Positions 8,717 through 18,713 of a stretch of 64,000 nt of DNA are shown in pieces. The translations under genes and the position numbers were made by a program. Source of the stretch: Geminocystis sp. NIES-3709 (GTDB taxonomy: Bacteria; Cyanobacteriota; Cyanobacteriia; Cyanobacteriales; Cyanobacteriaceae); NCBI RefSeq assembly GCF_001548115.1, contig NZ_AP014821.1, positions 1,054,001 to 1,118,000 on the forward strand. The letters run 5' to 3'. Under the pieces are notes generated by a model that did no database searches, was not told where the DNA came from, and saw nothing but the letters and a program-made list of their open reading frames with translations. Numbering within the stretch: position 1 is the first letter of the stretch; the number at the start of each line of letters is the position of its first letter.

Positions 8717-9250
8717 ATGAAAAAAGTCATTATTAATAAGCAAATATTCTTATTTCTTTCAGTAGTTGCTATTACTATATTATTAATTCATAGTTTTGGG
8801 CAAAAAAATTTATATGCTCAAAATCATAATCGTCACGGTGATTTGATGGGACAGTGGCGATCGCAAATTCAATTTTCTACAGGGGATTTTGCCACTATAA
8901 AAGACTTAGAATTTATGTATGTTTTTAATTATGGTGGCACAATGACAGAATCATCCAATTATGACTCTGCACCCCCAGTAACTCCAGCCTATGGAATTTG
9001 GCAAAAAATTGCACCGAAAAAATTCGCCTTAAAATATGAATATTATGGGACAAAAGCCCCTGATAATACCAAAGATATTATTATGGGATGGTTGCCTTCT
9101 ACAAGGGGAGTTTTCTCAGAAATAATTACTCTGTCTGAAAATGGTAATTATTTTGATTCTATTATTGAATATAAGACTTTTGATTTAAAAGGAAATCCCA
9201 TAGAGGGAGGAGGAAAAGCGATAGGAAAAGGAATTAAATTAACATTTTAA
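8717..9250 (+). CDS. Secreted hypothetical protein
   Basis: A 177-residue protein with an N-terminal signal sequence: Lys-rich start, a hydrophobic core at about 9-27, and a likely cleavage after the YAQ near residue 35. The mature part is beta-strand-like, with alternating hydrophobic and polar residues and many Tyr/Phe/Gly, suggesting a small barrel or lipocalin-like fold (inference only). I do not recognise a named family. It is 46 bases upstream of the binding-protein gene in the same direction, so the two may be co-transcribed. Confidence 0.7.
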   Translation: MKKVIINKQIFLFLSVVAITILLIHSFGQKNLYAQNHNRHGDLMGQWRSQIQFSTGDFATIKDLEFMYVFNYGGTMTESSNYDSAPPVTPAYGIWQKIAPKKFALKYEYYGTKAPDNTKDIIMGWLPSTRGVFSEIITLSENGNYFDSIIEYKTFDLKGNPIEGGGKAIGKGIKLTF

Positions 9251-9296
9251 AACTATATTAACTTTCATTATAATTTTTAGATAACCTGCTATTTTA

Positions 9297-10187
9297 ATGA
9301 TTAAACCAAAAATAATTAATCTATTTATTGCCTTTAATATTTCTCTTGGTTTAACCTTCTTTCCTACCCTTAATAGTAAAGCCGAAAATATCTTAGAAGA
9401 AATTAACCGTACTGGATTATTAAAAGTAGGAATAAGAACAGATGCTATTCCTTTTGGGTATCGTAATAATGGAGAATTGCAGGGAATTTGTGTTGATATT
9501 GTTAGAATAATTAGAGAAGAATTAAGAACAAAAATTGATCGAGATATTATTAGTATTCAACTGATTATTTCTAGTCTTGATAATCGTTTTAATCTTGTTC
9601 AAGATAAGGTTGTACACTTAGAATGTGGCCCTAATAGTATCAGAAAATTAGATGATTATAATGTTACTTTTTCTGATGCTTTTTTTATTTCAGGAATTCA
9701 ATTTATTGTCAAAAAAGATATTGTCCCAAAATTTATTGATTCTCAGGGAGAAAACTTTACCATTGGCTTATTACGTTATAGCAATACAGAAACATTAATT
9801 AAAGAAAAATATCCTCAAGCACAATTTGAACTATTTCAAGGATTAAGAGGTGGTGAAAGAGCAATACAAGCTCTAAAACAAGGGAGAATAGATGCTTTTG
9901 CTGATGATGGTATTTTATTAATTGGTCAATCTATTTCTCAAGGATTATCTTTAAGACAAAGTCAGGATTTTATTTTAGCACCTCAGCCACCATTAACCTG
10001 TGAGCAATATGGTTTAATTATTCCTCAAAATGATGAGCTATGGAAAAATTTTCTTAATTCTATTATCAATTCCGATCGAAAAACAGAAGTTATCAATAGC
10101 TGGTTTAAGAATTTTTTACCCTCTTCTAATACTTATAAAACTCTCAAAAATTGTGCTTCCTCGATGAACAATGCACAAAAAAATTAA
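9297..10187 (+). CDS. Extracellular solute-binding protein, family 3 (amino-acid type)
   Basis: The 296-residue protein has a signal peptide (about 1-29) and a two-lobe binding fold. The opening LEEINRTGLLKVGIRTDAIPFGYRNNGELQGICVD segment is the classic family-3 start, and the hinge-lobe motif GQSISQGLSLR and QYGLIIPQNDELW near the C-terminus are typical of GltI/GlnH-like proteins. It should bind a polar amino acid in the periplasm. No permease or ATPase gene is adjacent, so it is either an orphan serving a distant ABC transporter or a sensor-type binding protein. The ligand is not predictable here. Confidence 0.8.
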   Translation: MIKPKIINLFIAFNISLGLTFFPTLNSKAENILEEINRTGLLKVGIRTDAIPFGYRNNGELQGICVDIVRIIREELRTKIDRDIISIQLIISSLDNRFNLVQDKVVHLECGPNSIRKLDDYNVTFSDAFFISGIQFIVKKDIVPKFIDSQGENFTIGLLRYSNTETLIKEKYPQAQFELFQGLRGGERAIQALKQGRIDAFADDGILLIGQSISQGLSLRQSQDFILAPQPPLTCEQYGLIIPQNDELWKNFLNSIINSDRKTEVINSWFKNFLPSSNTYKTLKNCASSMNNAQKN

Positions 10188-10319
10188 ATTTTTAAGGCAA
10201 AATTGCTGAAAAAGTATTCTAGTATTCTAATGAAGTTTATGGGTATCAACCCAACCTAATGTCTTTTTTTGTATTATTGTTTTAATTGGGAAAAGTTTGA
10301 AAAAGTTTTTTGGTGAGGG

Positions 10320-10424
10320 TATAGCAGATAACGATTTGATTAGGACGTTTTGAGATTCCTCTCTATGCTCAGAATGACAACTATAGATTTTGAGAATGTC
10401 TTAACTAACCCATTTATTGCTATA
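10320..10424. mobile_element. Possible TATAGC-family MITE, 105 bp
   Basis: The segment starts TATAGCAGATAACG and ends with the complement TATAGCAATAAATGG. A second block in each arm also corresponds loosely (GATTAGGACG against GTTAAGACAT). The size and ends fit the elements at 8533-8626 and 41857-41962, but the inner sequence is diverged and the match may be partly chance. Confidence 0.35.
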
Positions 10425-10507
10425 GGAGAAATAGTTATAAATCAAGAACTCAATCTTCGTATTAATAATAAATACAGAAACACTTTAACTATAAAACGGT
10501 ATCAAAA

Positions 10508-10616
10508 GTGTTAAGTTTTTGACAAAAAATTGCTAAAACTGCTCACTTTTTTGTTAACGTGGTATTTCTTAACCCCTGATTTTTATAGCTTTCTGATTTA
10601 TTCAGCAGATCCTAAT
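10508..10616 (+). repeat. Diverged dispersed repeat, intact copy
   Basis: About 110 bp beginning GTGTTAAGTTTTT and ending TTATTCAGCAGATCCTAATTA align with 17193-17286 plus 18638-18655, the sequence into which IS701 copy 1 inserted. The best block is TTTTGTTAA-GT-GTATTT followed by ACCCC-TGATTTTTAT-GCTTTCTG-TTTATT. The repeat has no ORF; its nature is unknown. Confidence 0.5.
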
Positions 10617-10820
10617 TAAACATCTGAAGGATATGTAAAATTTGACCATGGCAAAAGATTCTATACAAGTTATATAAAAAAAGTAGCAAATATTAAAAAA
10701 TACTTAACAATTCTTTATAATGGAAAGGATATAGCAACGTGGTTATTAGCATGGTAAAACCCTGTATCAGTAGTTACTAATTTTGATAACCAATCATGAA
10801 GTAATATAACGAATCTAAGT

Positions 10821-13800
10821 ATGCAAGGTCAAGATATAATGACAAATTCTTTTATGGATAATGATAAATTAACACCCTTTCAAGGACAACCTTGGTTAGT
10901 GAAAGAAAGAGATGCTTGTGGTGTAGGTTTTATTGCCTATCAAGATAACCGCAAATCGAATAAATTGATAAAACAAGCCTTGAAAGCCTTACACTGTATG
11001 GAACACAGAGGTGGATGTGGTGCTGACAGAGAAACGGGTGACGGTTCGGGTATTATGACTGGTATCCCTATTGAAATATTTAAAACATGGTTTGCAGAAA
11101 ATAATATCGAAATGCCTCCTTTTGAAGAATGGGGCGTCGGGATGGTATTTTTACCCCAAGATGAAAAACAAGCAGAAAAAGGGCGCAAGTATGTAGAAGA
11201 AATGGTTGCCGTTGAGAGTTTAAAAACCCTCGGTTGGCGTGAAGTACCAGTAAATCCCGATGTTTTAGGGCAACAAGCCAAGGAAAATCAACCTCGCATT
11301 GAACAAATTATCGTTACTTCTGGGGATACTCTCTATAAAGGGGATGAACTCGATCGAAGATTATATGTAGCACGTTCTCGTGTGGGTAAAAAATTAACTG
11401 ATGACTTTTATATTTGTTCTTTCTCCTGTCGTACGATCGTCTATAAAGGATTAGTACAAGGAGACGTATTAGAAAAATTCTATCAAGATTTAAGTAACCC
11501 CGCCTATGAAAGCCGTTTTGCAGTATATCATCGCCGTTTTAGTACCAATACTGTACCTAAGTGGCCTTTCGCTCAACCCATGAGGGTTTTAGGGCATAAC
11601 GGCGAAATTAACACCCTTATCGGTAATATTAACTGGATGACGGTAAGAGAAGCAAATTTAGAGTTACCCGGTTGGAGTCAAGAGGAATTTGACGGCGTTA
11701 CTCCCATTGTCAACATGGCTAACAGTGACTCTTATAATCTCGATAGTTCTTTAGAATTGCTAGTGCGTACAGGACGCAGTATTCCTGAAGCCTTAATGAT
11801 TCTCGTGCCTGAAGCCTATAATAATCAACCAGAATTAGACAAATATCCCGAAATTGTGGACTTTTATAACTACTATAGCGGATTAAAAGAACCTTGGGAT
11901 GGTCCTGCTTTACTTGCTTTCAGTGAAGGTAAAACTGTAGGCGCTTGTCTCGATCGCAATGGTTTACGTCCAGCCCGCTATGCTATCACTAAAGATGGAT
12001 ATGTGGTAGTAGGTTCAGAAGCAGGAGTCGTTGATTTAGACGAGTCAGAAATCATCGAAAAAGGGAAACTTGGCCCCGGTGAGATGATCGTAGTGGACTT
12101 AGAACACAATAAAATCCTCAAAAACTGGGAAATCAAACAGGAAATCGCCTCCCAAAAACCCTATGGGCAATGGTTAAAAGAATATCGCTTACACCTCGAC
12201 AGAGAAACCTTTACGAAGGGGGGAGACGTAGTCGGTGGGTTAAGTTATACCGCTTTAGTACAACAACAGACAGCCTTCGGTTATACCCTCGAAGACGTAG
12301 AAATGATCATTACCGCTATGGCACGGGATGGCAAAGAGCCTACATTCTGTATGGGGGATGATATTCCTTTAGCGGTGTTATCCGATAAACCTCGTTTATT
12401 GTACGATTACTTTAAGCAACGTTTCGCCCAAGTTACCAACCCTCCCATTGATCCTTTACGGGAAAGTTTGGTAATGTCATTACAGATGCACTTAGGAGAA
12501 AGAGGCAATTTACTGCAGATTGAACCGAAAAACGCCCATACTTTAGTTATCGATTCTCCCGTGTTGTTTGAATCTGACTTAGATTTCATCAAACAATCTG
12601 ACTTTGCTACCGTTGAATTATCAACTTTATTTGCGATCGAATCTGGCCCTGATGGGTTAAAATTAGCACTAGAAAGATTGTGTAATGAAGCGACTAAAGC
12701 CGTTAAAGAAGGTCATCAAATCATCATTTTAAGCGATCAAGTTCGTAGTAAGGGCTTTAGCCCGTCTATTTCCACGGAATATTCCTATATTCCTCCTCTC
12801 CTTGCAATAGGTGCAGTGCATCAACATCTAATTAAAGAAGGTTTACGCCTCAAAACATCTTTAATTGCCGATACGGCTCAATGTTGGAGTACTCATCATT
12901 ATGCTTGTCTCATTGGTTTTGGTGCATCCGCCGTTTGCCCCTATCTCACCTTACAAACCGTATCCGCTTGGCTGCATGACGAGAAAACTCAAAAATTGAT
13001 GGAAAACGAAAAAATCGATCGAATTTCTGAGGAAGAAGCCTTAAATAACTATCGTAAGTCAGTAGAGGCTGGATTACTCAAAATTTTATCGAAAATGGGG
13101 ATTTCCCTCTTGGCTTCCTATCATGGTGCGCAGATTTTTGAGGCCATTGGATTGGGGCCGGATGTGATGGAATTGGCATTCAAAGGCACAACCAGCCGTG
13201 TCGGTGGTTTAAACCTTCAAGAAGTAGCTAACGAAATCATATCCTTCCATCAAAAAGCCTTCCCTGAGCTACAAGCCAAAAAGCTCGAAAATTACGGCTA
13301 TGTCAACTATAAGAAGGGTGGTGAATATCACATGAATTCCCCCGAAATGGCAAAAGCCTTACACAAAGCCGTTGCTTCTTATGGTACACAAGAAGGCTAT
13401 GATCATTATGAATGGTATCGCAACTATTTACAAGATCGCCCTCTTACCGCTTTAAGGGATTTATTGGAGTTTAAGAGCGATCGAAATGCTATCTCCATCG
13501 ATGATGTGGAGTCCGTAGAGAGCATTGTAAAACGCTTTTGTACTGGGGGGATGTCTTTGGGTGCATTGAGCCAAGAAGCTCACGAAACCCTCGCTATAGC
13601 CATGAATCGTATCGGCGGTAAGTCCAACTCTGGAGAAGGAGGAGAAGACCCTAACCGCTATAATATCATTGACGAAGTAGATGAACACGGCAAACATCCC
13701 CTATTCCCTCACCTCAAAGGGTTACAAAAAGGCGATCGTGCTGCCTCTGCTATTAAACAGATTGCTTCTGGTCGTTTTGGTGTCACTCCTGAGTATTTAA

Positions 13801-15473
13801 TGAGCGGTGAACAACTGGAAATCAAGATGGCACAAGGGGCGAAACCCGGTGAAGGTGGACAGTTACCCGGTAAAAAAGTTAGTGAATATATTGCTATGTT
13901 ACGCCGTTCTAAACCCGGTGTTACCCTCATTTCTCCTCCCCCTCACCATGACATCTATTCTATTGAGGATTTAGCCCAATTAATCCACGACTTACACCAA
14001 ATCAATCCTAGTGCTAAGGTATCCGTTAAGTTAGTGTCTGAGGTGGGTATCGGTACGATCGCCGCAGGAGTAGCCAAAGCGAACGCTGATGTAATCCAAA
14101 TTTCTGGTCATGATGGTGGTACAGGTGCATCACCTTTAAGCTCCATTAAACACGCAGGTTGCCCTTGGGAATTGGGAGTTACTGAAGTACATCGTACATT
14201 ACTTGAAAATCAATTGCGCGATCGAGTTTTACTCCGTGCTGACGGTGGTTTGAAAACAGGTTGGGATATTGTCATGGCGGCGTTGATGGGGGCTGAAGAA
14301 TACGGTTTCGGTAGCATTGCCATGATTGCAGAAGGTTGTATTATGGCTCGTGTTTGTCATACGAATCAATGTCCTGTAGGGGTTGCCACTCAACAAGAGC
14401 GTTTACGTCAACGTTTCTCTGGTGTACCGGGAGATGTGGTTAATTTCTTCTACTTTGTAGCGGAGGAGGTGCGATCGATTCTCGCTAAATTGGGTTATCG
14501 TAGCTTAGATGAGATTATCGGGCGAGGTGACTTATTAACCTATCGTCATGATGCGAAACTCACCAAAACCAAAGCCCTTGTTTTAGACTGTTTAACGAAC
14601 CTTCCAGACGTGACAACTAACCGTGATTGGTTAAATCATGGGGATACTCACACTAACGGCAATGTTTTAGATGATGAAATCCTCGCTGATACCGTCATTA
14701 CAGATGCTATTCATCATCAGGATATTGTAACCAAAGAGATCAAAATTATCAATACTGATCGATCGGTGGGTGCAAGAATTGCAGGAGTCATCGCTAAACA
14801 ATACGGAGATTATGGCTTTAATGGGCAACTCAACCTTAACTTTAAAGGCACTGCTGGACAGAGTTTTGGTGCATTCAACATACAAGGCATGAATCTTCAC
14901 CTCGAAGGGGAAGCTAACGACTACGTTGGTAAAGGTATCAATGGAGGTTTGATCGTTATTGTACCTCCCACTGAGTCAACTTTTGAGGCTTCTGATAACG
15001 TAATTTTAGGCAATACTTGCTTATACGGTGCAACGGGTGGTGAATTATACGCCAATGGACGAGCAGGAGAGCGTTTTGGGGTGCGTAACTCTAAAGCGAC
15101 AGCCGTAATTGAAGGTGCAGGAGATCACTGTTGCGAATACATGACAGGAGGCTTAATCGTTGTTTTAGGAAGCGTTGGGCGTAACGTGGGTGCAGGTATG
15201 ACAGGAGGCTTAGGCTACTTCTTAGATGAGGAGGGCAATTTTGAGGCAAAAGTTAACCCTGAAATCGTCAAAATTCAGCGTATTTGTACCCCTGAAGGTG
15301 AGGCACAATTAAAAGAATTAATCACTATTCATGTGCATAAAACTGGTAGTAAAAAAGGTCAATTAATTTTAGATAATTGGGCTAATTATTTACCAAAATT
15401 CTGGCAAGTTGTACCGCCTTCTGAAGCAGAAAACCCTGAAGTAAAAGCTCAAAAAGAGTTAACCACTGTGTAA
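10821..15473 (+). CDS. glsF: Ferredoxin-dependent glutamate synthase (Fd-GOGAT)
   Basis: It makes two glutamate from glutamine and 2-oxoglutarate using photosynthetic ferredoxin, closing the GS-GOGAT cycle. The 1550-residue protein has the type II amidotransferase domain starting at catalytic Cys33 (DACGVGF), exposed after removal of a short leader, then the central domain, the FMN-binding synthase domain (about 800-1210) and the beta-helix domain. The 3Fe-4S ligands are C1173, C1179 and C1184. The [11 protein letters not shown] ... GDGSGIM segment resembles plant plastid Fd-GOGAT rather than NADPH GltB, and no gltD is adjacent. A second ATG at 10839 is an equally possible start. Expected to be under nitrogen control, but no site was identified. 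Confidence 0.95.
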   Translation: MQGQDIMTNSFMDNDKLTPFQGQPWLVKERDACGVGFIAYQDNRKSNKLIKQALKALHCMEHRGGCGADRETGDGSGIMTGIPIEIFKTWFAENNIEMPPFEEWGVGMVFLPQDEKQAEKGRKYVEEMVAVESLKTLGWREVPVNPDVLGQQAKENQPRIEQIIVTSGDTLYKGDELDRRLYVARSRVGKKLTDDFYICSFSCRTIVYKGLVQGDVLEKFYQDLSNPAYESRFAVYHRRFSTNTVPKWPFAQPMRVLGHNGEINTLIGNINWMTVREANLELPGWSQEEFDGVTPIVNMANSDSYNLDSSLELLVRTGRSIPEALMILVPEAYNNQPELDKYPEIVDFYNYYSGLKEPWDGPALLAFSEGKTVGACLDRNGLRPARYAITKDGYVVVGSEAGVVDLDESEIIEKGKLGPGEMIVVDLEHNKILKNWEIKQEIASQKPYGQWLKEYRLHLDRETFTKGGDVVGGLSYTALVQQQTAFGYTLEDVEMIITAMARDGKEPTFCMGDDIPLAVLSDKPRLLYDYFKQRFAQVTNPPIDPLRESLVMSLQMHLGERGNLLQIEPKNAHTLVIDSPVLFESDLDFIKQSDFATVELSTLFAIESGPDGLKLALERLCNEATKAVKEGHQIIILSDQVRSKGFSPSISTEYSYIPPLLAIGAVHQHLIKEGLRLKTSLIADTAQCWSTHHYACLIGFGASAVCPYLTLQTVSAWLHDEKTQKLMENEKIDRISEEEALNNYRKSVEAGLLKILSKMGISLLASYHGAQIFEAIGLGPDVMELAFKGTTSRVGGLNLQEVANEIISFHQKAFPELQAKKLENYGYVNYKKGGEYHMNSPEMAKALHKAVASYGTQEGYDHYEWYRNYLQDRPLTALRDLLEFKSDRNAISIDDVESVESIVKRFCTGGMSLGALSQEAHETLAIAMNRIGGKSNSGEGGEDPNRYNIIDEVDEHGKHPLFPHLKGLQKGDRAASAIKQIASGRFGVTPEYLMSGEQLEIKMAQGAKPGEGGQLPGKKVSEYIAMLRRSKPGVTLISPPPHHDIYSIEDLAQLIHDLHQINPSAKVSVKLVSEVGIGTIAAGVAKANADVIQISGHDGGTGASPLSSIKHAGCPWELGVTEVHRTLLENQLRDRVLLRADGGLKTGWDIVMAALMGAEEYGFGSIAMIAEGCIMARVCHTNQCPVGVATQQERLRQRFSGVPGDVVNFFYFVAEEVRSILAKLGYRSLDEIIGRGDLLTYRHDAKLTKTKALVLDCLTNLPDVTTNRDWLNHGDTHTNGNVLDDEILADTVITDAIHHQDIVTKEIKIINTDRSVGARIAGVIAKQYGDYGFNGQLNLNFKGTAGQSFGAFNIQGMNLHLEGEANDYVGKGINGGLIVIVPPTESTFEASDNVILGNTCLYGATGGELYANGRAGERFGVRNSKATAVIEGAGDHCCEYMTGGLIVVLGSVGRNVGAGMTGGLGYFLDEEGNFEAKVNPEIVKIQRICTPEGEAQLKELITIHVHKTGSKKGQLILDNWANYLPKFWQVVPPSEAENPEVKAQKELTTV

Positions 15474-15487
15474 ATTCATCTGATTTT

Positions 15488-15504
15488 GGTGGGCAATGCC
15501 CACC
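15488..15504. terminator. Hairpin downstream of glsF
   Basis: GGTGGGC-AAT-GCCCACC forms a 7-bp GC-rich hairpin 15 bases after the glsF stop codon. It lacks a clear U-tract, so it may be a dispersed cyanobacterial palindrome rather than a true intrinsic terminator, although it could still block or stabilise the glsF transcript 3' end. Confidence 0.45.
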
Positions 15505-15589
15505 CTACTTTGCTTGTAGCAAAAAATAAATTACATTTTGAGAGAGAAGCTAAAATTAAAGTGGCCATCAAAAAAGAATTTAGAAATAT

Positions 15590-15955
15590 ATGCAATATGT
15601 TGTTTATTTCGTAATTGGTTTTCTTTTGATCATAATTATATACATGGTTTTCTATAAAATGGGAGAATCCCAAAAACAATCAATCACAAAAAAGAAAAAA
15701 AGAGGACAATTATTTTTTATACCTGATAAATACAATATTTCTAATAGTAATAGATATAATACCCTATCAAAAAACTCAAAAATAAATAATCAAATATCTA
15801 ATGAAGCATTACACAAAACTTTACTAAGAATGATGAGTAATGATCAAAAAGCAGTGAAACGTTTAATAACTAATTTAAAAACAAAATATCCTAATCAAAC
15901 AGAAATTTGGTATTGGGAAAAAGCAATTTCAGATTTAGAAAGAGATAGAAGATAA
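15590..15955 (+). CDS. Small membrane-anchored hypothetical protein
   Basis: This 121-residue protein has an N-terminal membrane helix (about 3-23), a Lys-rich stretch and a low-complexity Asn/Ser linker. A helical C-terminal domain (about 70-121) contains LHKTLLRMM and YPNQTEIWYWEKAISDLERDRR. The C-terminal part looks like a small conserved cyanobacterial module, but I cannot name it. Start is ATG. It overlaps the first bases of a probable pseudogene. Confidence 0.65.
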   Translation: MQYVVYFVIGFLLIIIIYMVFYKMGESQKQSITKKKKRGQLFFIPDKYNISNSNRYNTLSKNSKINNQISNEALHKTLLRMMSNDQKAVKRLITNLKTKYPNQTEIWYWEKAISDLERDRR

Positions 15956-16128
15956 AATTAATCTATACATGGATTAATACAGCTAAAGAGTACGATCGAA
16001 CCTAATTCATCTGTTTTAATGAACAAAGATGCGATCAATTACTTTATGTAAATGAATTATCAGATCATTCTCTTGAAAAAGTGATATTTTATAATAATTT
16101 AGTTATTTATAGACGTAAAAAATTGTAA
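15952..16128 (+). pseudogene. Probable remnant of a small (~58 codon) gene
   Basis: One reading frame gives IKLIYTWINTAKEYDRT, an in-frame TAA at 16003-16005, then FICFNEQRCDQLLYV and on through NELSDHSLEKVIFYN to a TAA at 16126-16128. Amino-acid composition is protein-like on both sides of the stop. The expected start position is ATA rather than ATG. This looks like a small gene with lost start and one nonsense change, but no homology search was possible. Confidence 0.35.
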
Positions 16129-16132
16129 GTTA

Positions 16133-17128
16133 ATGAATAAGTCTTTTCTTAATCAAAATCTCTCCTTTCTCCTGATAGGAATGGTTACCACTTTAACGAT
16201 CGAAACAAGTATAATTCCTGTAAAAGCCAATACTCCTCCCCAGATAGTTGCTCAAGCTAACAATGATGAAAAAATCAGAATCGCCGTTTTAGATTTTGAT
16301 TATAGTGCCTTAAGTAATCCTCAATGGTTGTTAAATATTTTTGGTGGTACTGCTAGTGGTGTCAGCGATATTTTTGTTAATCGCTTAGTGGATTCGGAAA
16401 AATATCGAGTTATCGAGAGAAGTCGTCTCAATGCCGTTTTAGCAGAACAAAATTTAGGTACAAGTGGTAGAGTTGATCCGAGTACGGCCGCTCAAATTGG
16501 TCGTTTATTAGGGGTGGAAGTGGTCTTAATTGGTTCTGTGACTCAGTTTGATATTCAAAAACAAGGTTCTAGTTTCGGCTTATTTGGGGTTAGTGTTGGT
16601 GGACAAACAACAGAAGCTTTGGTTTCTTTAAATGTTCGTGCTGTTAATACCACAACGGGAGAAATCATCATGGGTGCAGAGGGCAGTGGTGTCGGTACTC
16701 AAAAAGATGATCAGGTATATGTTTTGGGTATGGGAGGAGGCACAACCACCAGTAATGAGGGTAAACTTTTATCTGTGGCTACTCAAAAAGCAGTAGATAG
16801 TATTCTTAGTGAAATGGAGAAGAAAAATGATCGATTAGCCGCCGTACCTAAAGTGTTACCTACTGTTAAGGCAGTAATTGCTGATATTAGTGGTAGTAAT
16901 GTAGTTTTAAATAAGGGTTCTGGTGACGGCTATCGAGTTGGGATGAAAATTTCGATCGAACGAGTGGGTAAAGAAATTAAAGATCCAGAAACAGGTAAAG
17001 TAATTCGTCGTTTAACCACTCCTATCGGGATGGTAGAATTACATGATGTAGATCAATCTTCTAGTGTCGGTAAAATTCTTTCTGGAAATGGTTTCACTAT
17101 AGGAGATATAGCGTCTCCTGTTCAATAA
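16133..17128 (+). CDS. CsgG/curli-assembly-like secreted protein
   Basis: The 331-residue protein has a signal peptide (about 1-33), then a CsgG-type domain: KIRIAVLDFDY, VIERSRLNAVLAEQNLGTSGRVDP, AAQIGRLLGVEVVLIGSVTQF and VSLNVRAVNTTTGEIIMGAEGSG (about 45-230). A C-terminal beta domain (about 245-331, GSNVVLNKGSGDGYRVGMKISIER) resembles the FlgT C-terminal/SH3-like module. There is no obvious lipobox Cys, so it may be periplasmic rather than a CsgG lipoprotein. No curli genes are nearby. Role in outer-membrane secretion or envelope assembly is inference. Confidence 0.8.
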   Translation: MNKSFLNQNLSFLLIGMVTTLTIETSIIPVKANTPPQIVAQANNDEKIRIAVLDFDYSALSNPQWLLNIFGGTASGVSDIFVNRLVDSEKYRVIERSRLNAVLAEQNLGTSGRVDPSTAAQIGRLLGVEVVLIGSVTQFDIQKQGSSFGLFGVSVGGQTTEALVSLNVRAVNTTTGEIIMGAEGSGVGTQKDDQVYVLGMGGGTTTSNEGKLLSVATQKAVDSILSEMEKKNDRLAAVPKVLPTVKAVIADISGSNVVLNKGSGDGYRVGMKISIERVGKEIKDPETGKVIRRLTTPIGMVELHDVDQSSSVGKILSGNGFTIGDIASPVQ

Positions 17129-17286
17129 CGAAAACTGTTTACTAACATAATCGTAAATTATTTAATATACAATCTGATCGGATTAACATACAGTGTTAGG
17201 TTTTCCGATTATTTTAACTTTGGCATACTCTTTTGTTAATGTAGTATTTTTTACCCCTTGATTTTTATTGCTTTCTGGTTTATTAA

Positions 17287-18637
17287 CGGTACTTAGACAA
17301 AACAATAACAACAATTAAGCTATAATTTTTACATCATATTGCTTTTAGGTCAAAATGAAAGAAATTACTTCTTCATCAATGCCCCCATGTTTCAATCGCT
17401 GGTGTGAAAAAATAGACCCAGTCTTAAAAACAAAGGCACAAAAACGAGAGTTTAGAAATTATTTGGGCGGTTTATTAGGAGATTCTCAAAGAAAAAATAT
17501 AACTCAAATTGCCCATAATAATCTTGATATTACTTATCATAAATTACACCATTTCTTAACAGAGTCCACTTGGAATTATGATGAGGTAAATGATAAAAGA
17601 TTAGAAATTATTGCATCCTGTCGTCAAACAAAAATTAGTCGATGTTTCTCCTTAATTATAGACGATTCAGGTCATCGTAAAAGTGGAAACTTTACTGACT
17701 GTGTGGGAAGACAATATATTGGTGAAATTGGCAAAACTGATAATGGTAATGTTATAGTCACTACTCACATTTATGATGGTGTGAGAAGTTTTCCTTTAGA
17801 CGTTGAATTATATGAAAAAGCCGAAAATTTCCCTGAAGGAAAAGACGCTCCACAATTTCAGAAAAAACCAGACATTGCCTTTAATTTAATTGAAAAATGT
17901 TTAAATCGAAATTATTGTCCCCAAATAATTTTAATGGATGGTGGTTATGGAAACAATACTAATTTATTAGGCAAACTAGAAAAAAAGAATTTAAAATATA
18001 TAGGAATTATTGCTAAAAATAGATTAGTAAAATTGGTAAAACAAGATTTTATCGAGTCTGAAAAAACCATAGCTGAAATAGCAAAATCATTACCCCAAGA
18101 TAGTTTTGAAAAAATAAGAATAGGAAAAAATCGAGAAAAAACTCTTTGGGTAGCAACGATAAATATTGAATTATCAGCTTTGTCGGGAATAAAAACTGTA
18201 GCTATCGTCATGAATGCAGATACTTTTGAAAATTCCACAGATATTGATTATTTAATGACTAATGAAATAGGAGAAAAAGTGTGTGGAAATTGGATAGTAG
18301 AAACTTATACACAAAGAAATTGGATAGAAGTATTTTACCGTGAAATCAAGGGATGGTTAGGGTTATCACAATACCAAGTGAGAAATAAAAGAAGTTTAAT
18401 GAGACATTTTATCTTGGTATTTTGTGCCTACACTTTTATTCAATGGCATCGTTTGACAGGAGGTTTAAGAAGACAATGGGGGAATAAACCGTTAAATACT
18501 TTTGCTGAGGCATTGGAAGCGTTTCGTAATGCTGTGTCTTTTCGCTTTTTTCAATGGTTAAAAGACAATGTGGAAGTATTTAGTTTATATAAAGCTAGTT
18601 TAGGGGTTATTTGGGCATAATTTTTGTCTAAGTACCG
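17287..18637 (+). mobile_element. IS701-family insertion sequence, copy 1 (1351 bp)
   Basis: The inverted ends are CGGTACTTAGACAAAA on both sides, and TTAA sits at both borders (17283-17286, 18638-18641), matching a 4-bp YTAR target duplication. One complete transposase gene fills the element. The second copy at 39513-40863 has the same length, identical ends and an identical protein, so both are recent. The right end is 76 bp from the tex start codon and may alter tex expression. Confidence 0.95.
17355..18620 (+). CDS. IS701-family DDE transposase
   Basis: A 421-residue cut-and-paste transposase of the IS4/IS701 superfamily. Likely catalytic acids are D103 in LIIDDSGH, D195 in LMDGGYGN and E325 in RNWIEVFYREIK. 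The NWIEVFYREIKGWLGLSQYQV segment is the conserved YREK-like region. The ORF is intact and starts at ATG 68 bp inside the left end, and it is identical in sequence to the protein of copy 2. It should act on its own ends and possibly on the miniature element at 639-821. Confidence 0.95.
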   Translation: MKEITSSSMPPCFNRWCEKIDPVLKTKAQKREFRNYLGGLLGDSQRKNITQIAHNNLDITYHKLHHFLTESTWNYDEVNDKRLEIIASCRQTKISRCFSLIIDDSGHRKSGNFTDCVGRQYIGEIGKTDNGNVIVTTHIYDGVRSFPLDVELYEKAENFPEGKDAPQFQKKPDIAFNLIEKCLNRNYCPQIILMDGGYGNNTNLLGKLEKKNLKYIGIIAKNRLVKLVKQDFIESEKTIAEIAKSLPQDSFEKIRIGKNREKTLWVATINIELSALSGIKTVAIVMNADTFENSTDIDYLMTNEIGEKVCGNWIVETYTQRNWIEVFYREIKGWLGLSQYQVRNKRSLMRHFILVFCAYTFIQWHRLTGGLRRQWGNKPLNTFAEALEAFRNAVSFRFFQWLKDNVEVFSLYKASLGVIWA

Positions 18638-18713
18638 TTAAGCAGACTAATTATGGGTGAGTAATTTTTCTAAGATAAAATATTGATCGAATAGTTACGT
18701 TAATGAAGAAAAA

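Larger units (their letters stand above)
10188..10820. other. Long upstream region of the glutamate synthase gene
   Basis: A 633-bp spacer. It holds a possible TATAGC-type MITE (10320-10424), one arm of a diverged dispersed repeat (10508-10616) and a plausible -10 box (TATAAT in TTCTTTATAATGG, around 10712-10724) about 100 bases before the start codon. I looked for an NtcA site (GTA-N8-TAC), expected for nitrogen-assimilation control, and found none that was convincing. Confidence 0.4.
17193..18655 (+). repeat. Dispersed repeat interrupted by IS701 copy 1
   Basis: The sequence at 17193-17286, joined to the bases after the element (18638-18655), aligns with the uninterrupted repeat at 10508-10616. 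The join ...TTTATT|AAGCAGACTAATTA corresponds to ...TTTATTCAGCAGATCCTAATTA. This gives an internal picture of the pre-insertion site. Confidence 0.45.

Noticed and set aside
10188-10820. NtcA-binding site upstream of glsF
   Set aside because: No GTA-N8-TAC with a properly placed -10 box could be found by eye.
17945-18238. Frames opposite the transposase in both IS copies (also 39912-40205)
   Set aside because: No start context and no protein-like composition; identical in both copies only because the elements are identical.
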